DNA of 64,000 nucleotides from Pseudomonas sp. CCI4.2 (GTDB taxonomy: Bacteria; Pseudomonadota; Gammaproteobacteria; Pseudomonadales; Pseudomonadaceae). The notes beneath the pieces were generated by a model. It saw nothing but the letters and a program-made list of their open reading frames with translations, searched no databases and was not told where the DNA came from. A program made the translations under genes and the position numbers. The stretch lies in NCBI RefSeq assembly GCF_034350045.1, contig NZ_CP133781.1, positions 3,582,501-3,646,500 on the forward strand. The letters run 5' to 3'. Positions 10,172-18,318 of this stretch are shown here, in pieces (within the stretch, counting starts at the first letter, position 1; the number at the start of each line of letters is the position of its first letter).

Positions 10172-10680
10172 ATGAGTGATCATCTGTTTTCTCTGCGATT
10201 GTTCGTCCGCGTCGCACGCAAAGGCAGCTTTTCGGCGGCGGGGCGCGACCTGAATATTCCGCAGCCCACCGTCTCGCGTCTGGTATCCGCCTTGGAAAAA
10301 GAAGGTGGGCGCGGCGCTGCTGATTCGCACCACCCGTGCCGTCAGCCTGACCGAAGCGGGGGCAGAATTTCTTGCTCGGCTGAAAAGGTAAAGCGGTCTC
10401 AGTGCGGGTGGACGCGCAACGGACGGTGAAGGTGAATGAAGTATCAACCGCAGCAGCGGTCGTTGGGTTGGGGATCTCAATGATCCAGGGCGGCTGCTGG
10501 AATGAAATCCACTCAGGTACGTTGGTGCAGATGCTCCCGGAATGGAACATGGGCATGATTGACGTACATGCAGTGTTTGCGGCCGGTCGGGCAGCCAAAC
10601 CATCAGCCCGAACGTTTGCGGATTTCCTTATTGCCGAGTTGGACGAGACGACCCTTCAGCGAGCCAAACAGCCTGACTGA
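10172..10680 (+). pseudogene. LysR-family regulator, decayed
   Basis: The beginning is a good LysR helix-turn-helix (LRLFVRVARKGSFSAAGRDL...PQPTVSRLVSALEKE), but after about 45 codons the frame shifts: the expected continuation LLIRTTRAVSLTEAGAEFL is read in another frame. Most of the effector domain is missing, and only a C-terminal piece (VNEVSTAAAVVGLGISMIQGGCW... through TFADFLIAEL) remains near 10400-10670. An intact gene would be about 900 bases; only 509 are left. It probably once regulated the adjacent Old Yellow Enzyme gene, as this pairing and divergent orientation are usual. Confidence 0.85.
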
Positions 10681-10700
10681 TACACCGCGTGAAAGCCCTT

Positions 10701-10722
10701 CGCCAACAAGTTGGCTCTACAG
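10701..10722. repeat. REP-like singlet (family C)
   Basis: CGCCAACAAGTTGGCTCTAC is a short palindrome-centred repeat (gccaac / gttggc). Related copies are at about 16697, 27074 and 36371. It overlaps the last codons of the following minus-strand LysR gene. Confidence 0.6.
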
Positions 10723-11637
10723 GGGGGAAGAAACAGCATCCAACAACCACTCCCGCAGCGCCCGTATCTTTGGCAATTGCGCCCGTGAAGCCGGGTAGAT
10801 CAGGTAATAACCAATGCCTTGATTAAGCTCCGTTTTAAACGGCGCCACTAACACCCCGTCTTTCAAACTTTCTCGCACCAGGTTCAGGTCGCCCAAGGCA
10901 ATTCCCTGTCCACGGGTTGCAGCCGACAACGCCAGGTCCAGGGTGTCGAACGTCTGTCCGCGATGGGAGGCGATGCTTGCGACCCCGGCCGCTTCCAGCC
11001 AGCGGCGCCAGCCATTGGCCGGTATGCAATGCAGCAGCGGCATCGACTTCAGGTCGGCGGGTTGTGTCAGGCGCTTGGCCATTTCCGGCGAGCACACTGG
11101 CGTGAGTCGCTCGGCCATCAACGGAATCGCGTCGACGCCTTTCCAATCGCCGCGGCCGTGAATAATTGCCGCATCAATGTCGCTGTCCTCGAAGCGCGGC
11201 TCCCACGCATCGTAGGTGGTGACGCGCACGTCCACGTCGGGCATTAACACCCGAAGGCTAGGCAGCAGTGGCAGAAACCAGCGGGTGGCCAAGGTGGGCG
11301 GCATGCGCAAGGTCAATACCTGGCTGGCGGTGCGCAGGTTGTTGCACATGTTAGTCAGGCGTGCGAAAGCGTCATCGACCACCGGCAGTAACGCCTCCGC
11401 TTCCGGTGTCATCCGCAGGCCGGTTTTGTGGCGGATAAACAGGATTACCCCCAGGTGCTCTTCCAACTGTTGAATCTGTCGGCTGATCGCGCTCTGGGTG
11501 ACAAATAACGCCTTGGCGGCACGGCTAAATGTGCCGTAACGCGCCGCCGCGGCGAACACTTCCAGGCCCCGCAGCGGTGGCAGTCGCGATTGAAAATCCG
11601 GGTTGTCCGATACATGAGCTGTAGGCATGGATTGCAT
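10717..11637 (-). CDS. LysR-family regulator, GcvA-like
   Basis: A 306-residue regulator with an N-terminal winged helix-turn-helix (LRGLEVFAAAARYGTFSRAAKALFVTQSAISRQIQQLEEHLG, about residues 22-64) and a periplasmic-binding-protein-like effector domain. The PPLRGLEVFAAAARYGTFSRAA start is typical of the GcvA subgroup. It is divergent from the ammonia-lyase homologue with about 150 bases between starts, the usual arrangement of a LysR activator and its target, so control of that lyase is inferred. Its 3' end reaches into a family C repeat. Confidence 0.88.
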   Translation of the reverse strand: MQSMPTAHVSDNPDFQSRLPPLRGLEVFAAAARYGTFSRAAKALFVTQSAISRQIQQLEEHLGVILFIRHKTGLRMTPEAEALLPVVDDAFARLTNMCNNLRTASQVLTLRMPPTLATRWFLPLLPSLRVLMPDVDVRVTTYDAWEPRFEDSDIDAAIIHGRGDWKGVDAIPLMAERLTPVCSPEMAKRLTQPADLKSMPLLHCIPANGWRRWLEAAGVASIASHRGQTFDTLDLALSAATRGQGIALGDLNLVRESLKDGVLVAPFKTELNQGIGYYLIYPASRAQLPKIRALREWLLDAVSSPL

Positions 11638-11789
11638 GAGAATTCACCGCGTTTACTCCTGAGTACAGCGAGCTTAACGTAATTCGTCTCGCTTCCATAA
11701 AACCCTCTCACGCATGGATGCCCCTGGCTTCGTGAGTGCTGAAGACACCGTTGTGGGCCACGAACCTTGAATTCATCTGGAGTAGTTGT

Positions 11790-13319
11790 ATGAAGCGCGT
11801 AATCCTCGATCAGTCGTTGCTTTGGGCACAGGTAGTTGACGTTGCGAAGGAAGACGCTTTCCTGGAGTTGTCCTCATCCGCTAAAGCACGGATTGGAGCG
11901 GCCAATACCATCGTGCGCACGGTGGTGGAAAAGAATATTCGCGCCTATGGCGTCAATACCGGGGTTGGCGCGCTTTCCAATACCGTGGTCGCGCCCGCGC
12001 AGCAAAGTGCGCTGTCGCGCAATATCTTGATGAGCCACGCGGTGGGGTTGGGCACGCCGTTATCGGTACACGAAACCCGAGCAATCATGGTCTGCGCTAT
12101 CAATAACTTTGCTCACGGGTATTCCGGGCTGCGCCTGCAATTGGTGGAGCGTCTCGTCGCGCTGCTAAATGCCCGGTGTACGCCGGAAGTCCCGCATCAG
12201 GGATCGGTGGGTTACATCAGCCACATGGCACATATCGGCCTGGTGATGATTGGTCAGGGTTATTGCCGGCTCGGCAATGAGCGCTTAACCGCCGCCGCCG
12301 CGTTACACCGGCTCCGGCTCGAGCCGTTTGTTTTGCAGGCCAAAGAAGGCTTGTGCCTGGTCAATGGTTCGCCGTGTGTTACCGGTCTTGGCTGCCTGTT
12401 GTTGGACCGTTCCCTGCAGTTGATGAACTGGGCCGATGCTATTTCAGCCATGAGTTTTGAGACCCAGCGCTGTCAGATCCGCGCAGTCCATTCGGCACCC
12501 ATGGCGCTGCGAGCGTCGCCGGGGCAAAGGTACGTGGCTGAGCGTTTGAACCATTGGCTTGACGGTTCGCAAATTCTGGCCGCTGCTGCCGGGCGACAAA
12601 CTCAAGACGCCCTGAGTTTGCGCAGTATTCCCCACGTCCACGGCGCGGTTCGCGATGCCTGGGCTCAGGTTGCGGTGGTGATTGATCAAGAGTTGGCCAG
12701 CGTCACCGATAACCCGGTGGTATGCGGCACCCCTCAGGCGCCGGAAATTTACTCTCAAGCCCATGCGGTCAGCGCTGGCATTGGTTTGGCCATGGATCAA
12801 TTGGGTATCGCCATGGCGCAGCTGGGGTCAATCTCCGAGCGAAGGATTGATCGCATGGTCAACCCGTTGGTCAACAACCTGCCGGCTTTTCTCGCCGGGG
12901 AAAGTGGGGTGGAGTCGGGCTTCATGATTGCCCAATACACCGCCGTGTCGTTGGTGGCGCATAACCGGCGTCTGGCGGCACCGGCAAGTCTCGACGGTGG
13001 CGTGACTTCAGGTTTGCAGGAAGACATTCTCTGTCACGCAACGCCCGCTGCCCTTAAAGCCCAATTGATTCTCGACAATCTGGAACATGTGTTCGGTATC
13101 GAACTGCTGGCCGCTAGCCAAAGTTACGATCTATTGAACAGCACATTGAATCCAGCCCGCCGAACAGCCGCACTGTATCGGGCGCTGCGCAGGGAGATAG
13201 CGGTGTATGCCGATGACCGGCCCTTGGGTGAAGACATCGCCAACGCGGCTTCGTTTATTCGCAGCAACAGTCCTGATAGCATTTTTATTGCGATTAGAGA
13301 TGAATTGAAGTGCGGCTAA
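11790..13319 (+). CDS. HAL/PAL/TAL-family protein lacking the MIO triad
   Basis: A 509-residue homologue of histidine/phenylalanine ammonia-lyases, cytoplasmic and probably tetrameric. Family landmarks kept are YGVNTGVG (catalytic-loop Tyr), LSRNILMSHAVG, FAHGYSGLR, LVNGS, DALSLRSIPHVHGA, SERRIDRMVNP and LQEDI. In normal enzymes GSVG is followed by ASGDLAPLAH, where Ala-Ser-Gly cyclises to the MIO electrophile; here GSVG is followed by YISHMAH, three residues shorter and without that triad. The SGGNFHG motif is also replaced by YSQAHAVSAG. Deamination by the classical mechanism is therefore unlikely. ATG 11790 has GGAG 8 bases upstream; the reading from 11736 is less likely. Confidence 0.8.
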   Translation: MKRVILDQSLLWAQVVDVAKEDAFLELSSSAKARIGAANTIVRTVVEKNIRAYGVNTGVGALSNTVVAPAQQSALSRNILMSHAVGLGTPLSVHETRAIMVCAINNFAHGYSGLRLQLVERLVALLNARCTPEVPHQGSVGYISHMAHIGLVMIGQGYCRLGNERLTAAAALHRLRLEPFVLQAKEGLCLVNGSPCVTGLGCLLLDRSLQLMNWADAISAMSFETQRCQIRAVHSAPMALRASPGQRYVAERLNHWLDGSQILAAAAGRQTQDALSLRSIPHVHGAVRDAWAQVAVVIDQELASVTDNPVVCGTPQAPEIYSQAHAVSAGIGLAMDQLGIAMAQLGSISERRIDRMVNPLVNNLPAFLAGESGVESGFMIAQYTAVSLVAHNRRLAAPASLDGGVTSGLQEDILCHATPAALKAQLILDNLEHVFGIELLAASQSYDLLNSTLNPARRTAALYRALRREIAVYADDRPLGEDIANAASFIRSNSPDSIFIAIRDELKCG

Positions 13320-13513
13320 AACAGTAAGTTTTATGATTGAACGTTTAAGTGGGTGCTGGGTTGGCAGTTGCCGCTGCTTGCACGTGTCCACTTTTTTTAC
13401 ATGCCCGTGTCCATACCGGTTTGCTAGTACAGCCGAACACGTTCTTCAAATCGATTATTAAAAATAAACTTATCGTTGGCGAGCGTTTATTTTTCGACGT
13501 CAAAAAAATTACA

Positions 13514-13525
13514 TGATAATTATCA
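13514..13525. promoter_or_regulatory. Palindrome TGATAATTATCA, Fur-box-like half
   Basis: A perfect 12-bp palindrome built of GATAAT-type hexamers resembling part of a Fur box. It is over 500 bases from the next start codon, so a role for it is only a guess. Confidence 0.3.
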
Positions 13526-13673
13526 ATAGATTAGCGATTTTTTATGTTTGATTATGGCATTTCTCGAAAATTTGACACTTTTCGTTAACTTTGAAATTAT
13601 CAATCCATTGCTGGCAGTTGGTATCACTTCGTCCAATGCTTTCTGGTGAGCGGGTGCTGGCGCTGCCCTCATT

Positions 13674-13690
13674 CGATCCGATTCGGATCG
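13674..13690. promoter_or_regulatory. Perfect 8-bp inverted repeat, possible operator
   Basis: CGATCCGA and TCGGATCG flank a single T. The position, about 350 bases before the FAD oxidoreductase start, fits an upstream regulator site; no binding protein can be named. Confidence 0.35.
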
Positions 13691-14041
13691 GGCGGCGATT
13701 CATTCTCAGTTACGCTTCATGTTAACTATTTAACAGGGTATCCGTTCGGAACCGTGCGGTAGCGTTGGCGTTAATAAGCGTGAGGCGAGTTTGGTTTAAT
13801 GGTCGCCGCCGTTAACAGCGTCAATGCTGACGTTAGGCTTGATGCGGTAGCCATGCCTGAAATTGGGCAGTACTTAATCCCCTCGTGGTTATTTACCTTT
13901 ACGTTGCTTTAAGTGCCCCTGTTTATAACTTTAGCCTGACATCAAAATGCTCTCCGGCAGTCTTTTGCTGTGAACCAACGTGCGTTGTCGATAACAAAAA
14001 AATCAAGACTATCAGCCCCTTTCAATGCGGAGCACGACATC

Positions 14042-15469
14042 ATGTTAGGAAACCAACTGGAAACGCTGTGCGGTTGTGTAATAGGTGGCGCGGGCCCTGC
14101 GGGTATGGGGTTGATATTTAACGCGTTGAAAAGCGGCAGTCTGCCGGAGATGGCTCGGCATGGCCTGATCATTGTCGACGCCAGTCCACTTCCAGGTATC
14201 GGGCGACTTGGGGACTACCGAATTACGGCGAACTCGGTCGGCGATGTTTTTCTCGATTGCCTGCGTGACCCGGCGTTGCGGGATGTGTTCGAACCGCTGG
14301 AGCGCAGCCCGGCGTATTGGCGCATTCGCAACCAGGCGTTTGTTGCGCCGTTATTGTCGGACGTCGGTGAGTTATTAGCCGAAGCGTCTAAGTTGGTGCT
14401 GGACCATCTTGTCGAACATTTCGCCGTAGAAGTATGGAGCAGCACGACGATTTCCGAAGTCGTCAGCAGCGCAGATGAATATCAAGTGTGGGTTGAGCAC
14501 AAGGGTCGCTCCCAAGTGATTCGCTGCCGCTCGTTAGTGCTTAATCTGGGCGGTCATCAGGATCCTCAGCATTTGCTCAAGGCGTTGGCTGATCAAGGGC
14601 TGGCATTACCGCCAGCCACCAGCGTGCAGAGCGCTGACACGCTGTTGCGCATGAGTGCCCAGGATTTGCGTGCTCATTTCGCGCCGACGCTTGCCAAGGG
14701 CGGACGTCTGACGGTGGTGGGTGGATCACACAGCGCCTTCTCAATGCTCGAAAACCTCGGCACAGCCTTGCAAAGCGTGGGGCTTGAAGAGTTGACCCTG
14801 GTACATCGGTCTCAGATCCGCTTGTTCTATGAAAGTGTTGAACAGGCACTGGCTAGCGGTTATGTGTTCGACCCGGTAAACGATGTATGCCCGGTGTCGG
14901 GCCGGGTGAATCGCTCTGGCGGCTTGCGTTACAGTGCGCTGGAGGTCGGTCGCAATATTCTCCAATACGGCCGTATCAGTCCAAATGGCGTGCGTGTTCG
15001 TTTGTTGCAATCCGGTCCCGGTGTGGGCCAACAGTACGGGCTCGCCAGCCAGGCCTTGGCCGACTCAAGTGTCGTGGTGCAATGCACGGGCTATCAACCG
15101 CGGCTTCCTGCGATGAAATATGCCGATGGCAGCCCGATTAAACTGCGTGAGGTGAAGGGCGGGCTTGATTCGGACCCGTCCGGCTGCCCGCTGGATTCCA
15201 TCGGTCAGCGCATGCACGGCTTGTATCTATTTGGGCTGGGCTCGGGTCTGGGTATAGACCCGCGCTTGGGCAGCGAGCCATCGTTTGATGGACGGATCTA
15301 TGGGGTCTGGCAATTCCATAACGATGCTAGCCGCGTCGCGATAGAGTCGGTTTCGGCGCGACTCAGCGTAGCCGTCGCTGAAACAGTGGTGCCTGATCGT
15401 CGACGCCAGGCGCGGGTGCAAGATGATCGTCCGTTTTTCTGGCCGAGCATGGCCTCTGCGAAGTTCTAA
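14042..15469 (+). CDS. FAD/NAD(P)-dependent oxidoreductase, SidA/IucD-like fold
   Basis: A 475-residue flavoprotein. The N-terminal GGAGPAGMGL is an FAD dinucleotide-binding motif and VVGGSHSAFSMLENL near residue 235 is a second, NAD(P)H-type motif, as in lysine/ornithine N-hydroxylase-like proteins. The segment LPGIGRLGDYRITANSVGDVFLDCL is distinctive, and the later ALEVGRNILQYGRIS and VVQCTGYQPRLP resemble monooxygenase C-terminal parts. ATG 14042 has GGAG about 10 bases upstream; a GTG at 13970 would add 24 residues without a good site. A strong terminator follows. A substrate made or used with the nearby lyase homologue is possible but unproven. Confidence 0.7.
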   Translation: MLGNQLETLCGCVIGGAGPAGMGLIFNALKSGSLPEMARHGLIIVDASPLPGIGRLGDYRITANSVGDVFLDCLRDPALRDVFEPLERSPAYWRIRNQAFVAPLLSDVGELLAEASKLVLDHLVEHFAVEVWSSTTISEVVSSADEYQVWVEHKGRSQVIRCRSLVLNLGGHQDPQHLLKALADQGLALPPATSVQSADTLLRMSAQDLRAHFAPTLAKGGRLTVVGGSHSAFSMLENLGTALQSVGLEELTLVHRSQIRLFYESVEQALASGYVFDPVNDVCPVSGRVNRSGGLRYSALEVGRNILQYGRISPNGVRVRLLQSGPGVGQQYGLASQALADSSVVVQCTGYQPRLPAMKYADGSPIKLREVKGGLDSDPSGCPLDSIGQRMHGLYLFGLGSGLGIDPRLGSEPSFDGRIYGVWQFHNDASRVAIESVSARLSVAVAETVVPDRRRQARVQDDRPFFWPSMASAKF

Positions 15470-15494
15470 GCGGCATCGAGCGTAACGCTATCAA

Positions 15495-15530
15495 AATCCC
15501 GAGTGGCCCAGACTGCTCGGGATTTTTTTT
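15495..15530 (+). terminator. Rho-independent terminator after FAD oxidoreductase
   Basis: AATCCCGAG (15495-15503) pairs perfectly with CTCGGGATT (15516-15524) across a 12-base loop and is followed by a run of eight T, then a further T-rich stretch. It lies 26 bases after the stop codon. Confidence 0.92.
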
Positions 15531-15674
15531 GTTTTTTTTGCGTCATTCCGTTAAAAGATGATGAGGTTCATTTAACGTTGAATAGCGTGTTTGCGTCCTC
15601 TATTCTCTCGGCTCAGATCATTTCGCTTGCGCTCAGGCGAAGCCTTTCAGTCGTTCAGTAGGAGGTCGGCAGCG

Positions 15675-16607
15675 ATGCGTATTTTGATTGTTGGAGCCGG
15701 TGCGATAGGTGGTTATTTCGGTGGGCGGTTGTTGGAGGCCGCGCGGGACGTGACGTTCTTGGTCAGGCCCGGCCGCGCTCAAGAACTCGACCGTGATGGC
15801 TTGGTGGTGCGCAGTCCATTGGGCAATATCGACTATCCCGCGCCCCCTCATATTGCGAGCCAAGAGCTGAACGGTCCCTATGACCTGATCCTCCTGAGCT
15901 GCAAAGCCTACGATCTTGATGCAGCAATGGATTCATTCGCCGCAGCGGTGGGCCCCGACACCGCCATCCTGCCGCTGCTCAATGGCATGGCGCATGTTGA
16001 TCGCTTGGCTGCACGTTTCAGCAAGGTCAATGTGTTGGGCGGTCAATGCCTGATCTCTGTGGATCGCGACGCGTCGGGCACCATCGTGCACCTGAACGAC
16101 ACCCATCAACTGACCTTTGGTGAGTTGGACGGTCAATCAACAGCCCGGGCCCAGCAAATCGCGAGCGCGCTGAGCGGCGCCGGGTTTGAGGCCAAGCTCA
16201 GCTTGAGCATTGTTCAGGAAATGTGGGAAAAGTGGTGCTTCATCGCGACGGGCGCGGGCATCACCGGCTCCATGCGCTCGGCCATCGGCGATGTGCTGAT
16301 CGCCGGGGGGGAGTGTTTGATTCTTAGATTGTTGGAGGAGTGCGCGCAGGTCGCCGACAAAGCGGGATATCCGATACGCCCCGAGGTGCACCAACGCTTC
16401 GTGAAAATGCTGACCCTGCCGGGCTCCAAAATGACCGCTTCAATGCTGCGTGATGTAGAGCGCGGCGCGGCGATCGAGGTTGAACATGTGTTGGGTGATC
16501 TCGTGGCGCGTCGGGATGCAGAAGCACTTGGAACGGCTGACTTGTCGGTGCTGGGGTTTGCGTATACCCACCTGAAAGCGTACGAGGCACGGCGTTTGCG
16601 GGGGTAG
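15675..16607 (+). CDS. Ketopantoate reductase (PanE/ApbA) family
   Basis: A 310-residue NADPH-dependent 2-oxoacid reductase homologue. The N-terminal MRILIVGAGAIGGYFGGRL carries the GxGxxG nucleotide site, LLSCKAYD contains the family's lysine, and the C-terminal half has EMWEKWCFIATGAGITG and the loop KMTASMLRDVERGAAIEVEHVLGDL. PanE makes pantoate for coenzyme A, but Pseudomonas genomes usually carry several paralogues of unknown substrate, and there are no pan neighbours here. AGGAGGT precedes ATG 15675 by about 9 bases. It is transcribed separately from the FAD oxidoreductase because a terminator lies between them. Confidence 0.85.
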   Translation: MRILIVGAGAIGGYFGGRLLEAARDVTFLVRPGRAQELDRDGLVVRSPLGNIDYPAPPHIASQELNGPYDLILLSCKAYDLDAAMDSFAAAVGPDTAILPLLNGMAHVDRLAARFSKVNVLGGQCLISVDRDASGTIVHLNDTHQLTFGELDGQSTARAQQIASALSGAGFEAKLSLSIVQEMWEKWCFIATGAGITGSMRSAIGDVLIAGGECLILRLLEECAQVADKAGYPIRPEVHQRFVKMLTLPGSKMTASMLRDVERGAAIEVEHVLGDLVARRDAEALGTADLSVLGFAYTHLKAYEARRLRG

Positions 16608-16637
16608 ATATAAATATTCATGAACCGCATTGAAGTC

Positions 16638-16716
16638 TTCCCGAATGAATTCGGTCCCACAGAGGTGACTGATCTGACACGATGCATCAATCGCCTCGCC
16701 AACAAGTTGGCTCCAG
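16638..16716. repeat. REP singlets, family A followed by family C
   Basis: A single family A copy is at 16638-16660, followed about 37 bases later by a family C palindrome at about 16697-16716. No inverted partner of the A copy is visible, so it is a singlet. The rest of the region up to 16937 holds a small GCCCC/GGGGC hairpin near 16770 and no gene. Confidence 0.75.
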
Positions 16717-16937
16717 ATAGTCGCCCGCCTATAGATCGCCGGTGAATTGAATATCAAATTACCGAAAGAGGCCCCGCATGGTGGGGCAAGCCCTTTTGGC
16801 GGGACCTTTTTGCGGTTCGGCGCCCCGACGTTTGAAAAAGGTTCCTCGCTGTAAAAGCGAAACCATAAGATCAGCTACCACAAAGGCCGGATATACATAC
16901 GAAACAAGCGTCAACCCATTGTTTATAAACATAAATA

Positions 16938-18176
16938 TTATGTTCGCTCCCGCCGCTCCAACACTCGGAAATACCCCAGCACCAGCACTTCAATCAGCAT
17001 AGCCACACCCAATGCCCCAACACTGATCAAAAACAATAGCCGATGATTTCCGCCGCTGGCGTTGAACAGCATTGAATACCCATACCCGGACAACGCCTGA
17101 AACAAGGCGAATGCCGTGGTGGCGCGGGTCCAGGCGGCGCCTTGGGCGAGGGGGTCATTGGGTAGCAGTTGATGGATACGCGCCATCATCAACGGCACGA
17201 TGCCGGGTGGAAAGGTGCCGATCACGACGGTCAGCGCACCGATCAGAATGGCGTTGTGCGATGTATACAACGTCGCAACTACCGCCGCTTGTACCAGCAA
17301 GACCCAACGAATACCCCGCACCGGGCCCAGGTAATCGGCCAGCGCGCTATAAAGTATCGGGCCGATCAACGCGCCTACACCGTATAAAATCCAGTACAGC
17401 GCGCCAATGTGAGCGCCTTTGCCCAAGCCACGGGCAACGAAATCCACCAAAAACACCATCAAGGGCACCAGCGCCACTGCCATAAACCCAAACTGCACAT
17501 AAATCGACTTCAAAAGCAGTGAGTGACCTTTAGCGCGATGGCTTGCCGGCACCGGCGCTTGAGCCGTGACGGACACTGGCAACGCTGCCGGCCAGCCCAG
17601 CCAACTGATGGCGGTCAAGAGCGCAGAGAATACGCTTAGGCCAATCCAGGTCTGGCGTAAACCCTGCTCGAGCAAGATCGGAATTAAGGTGCCGGACGCC
17701 GCGATGCCCAACCCCAGCCCTAAAAATATTGCGCCGGTGGCAAATCCCTTACGTGCGCTCGGAATATGCGGCAGTACGGTGGAGGCGACGACGACCATGA
17801 TGGCGCCACCCGCGACGCCGGAGACCAACCGCCAGCCGAAAAACCAACTGAACGATAAGGGCAACGCACAGGCCGCAAACGACAGGGTGACCATCAGCAT
17901 CATCAGACGCAGGGTGTTGCGGTTACTTAACTGCCTTGCAATTGGCCGACCCACCAATGCGCCGACGAAATACCCTGCCAGGTTGGCGGCGCTGAGGTAA
18001 ACGATGTCGGAGGTGGCGAACCAATGCGCTTGAATAAGTGACGGGATAAGGGGGGTGTAGGCAAAGCGAGCCAGGCCAATTCCGACAAGGTTGGCGCACA
18101 TGCCGGCAATGATGGCGTGCCAAGGCATCGACGTAGCGGGCGTCGCACGGGGTGAAGCCGTCAATTCGGTCTGCAT
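16938..18176 (-). CDS. YbfB/YjiJ-family MFS transporter
   Basis: A 412-residue inner-membrane transporter of about twelve helices. The opening GMCANLVGIGLARFAYTPLIPSLI and later SAANLAGYFVGALVGRPIA are characteristic of the YbfB/YjiJ group, whose substrates are mostly unknown. I chose ATG 18176 because the upstream reading from 18350 runs through the palindromic intergenic sites and lacks family similarity. It is divergent from a TetR regulator 142 bases away, which presumably represses it, so an export or drug-efflux role is possible. Confidence 0.85.
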   Translation of the reverse strand: MQTELTASPRATPATSMPWHAIIAGMCANLVGIGLARFAYTPLIPSLIQAHWFATSDIVYLSAANLAGYFVGALVGRPIARQLSNRNTLRLMMLMVTLSFAACALPLSFSWFFGWRLVSGVAGGAIMVVVASTVLPHIPSARKGFATGAIFLGLGLGIAASGTLIPILLEQGLRQTWIGLSVFSALLTAISWLGWPAALPVSVTAQAPVPASHRAKGHSLLLKSIYVQFGFMAVALVPLMVFLVDFVARGLGKGAHIGALYWILYGVGALIGPILYSALADYLGPVRGIRWVLLVQAAVVATLYTSHNAILIGALTVVIGTFPPGIVPLMMARIHQLLPNDPLAQGAAWTRATTAFALFQALSGYGYSMLFNASGGNHRLLFLISVGALGVAMLIEVLVLGYFRVLERRERT

Positions 18177-18199
18177 GGTCGTGCACTCTGAGTGATCTT

Positions 18200-18239
18200 T
18201 GACAGTGGTGTCATGTTTGACAGGGTAGTCAATATTGAC
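18200..18239. promoter_or_regulatory. Candidate TetR operators
   Basis: TGACA-gtgg-TGTCA (18200-18213) and the perfect palindrome GTCAATATTGAC (18228-18239) lie between the divergent transporter and TetR genes; TTGACAG recurs between and after them. Inverted TGACA/TGTCA elements of this size and place fit binding sites of the adjacent TetR protein. Confidence 0.55.
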
Positions 18240-18318
18240 AGTACTGACAAGAATGATGTCCACTCTCTTATCAGTTTTGTTCAGACACTTTTTCGCGGGC
18301 CCTTGGAGGGCTTGAATC

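Larger units (their letters stand above)
13320..14041. other. Long intergenic region with palindromes
   Basis: About 720 bases with no convincing gene, clearly richer in A+T than the flanking genes in its first half. It contains the perfect palindrome TGATAATTATCA (13514-13525), a second AATTATCAAT at 13595-13604, and a perfect 8-bp inverted repeat with one-base spacer at 13674-13690 (CGATCCGA-T-TCGGATCG). No terminator with a U run is seen right after the lyase gene. The region separates the lyase from the FAD oxidoreductase and presumably holds that gene's promoter. Confidence 0.5.

Noticed and set aside
13970..14041. GTG start for the FAD oxidoreductase
   Set aside because: No ribosome site, and the FAD-binding fold would begin unusually late; ATG 14042 has GGAG at good spacing.
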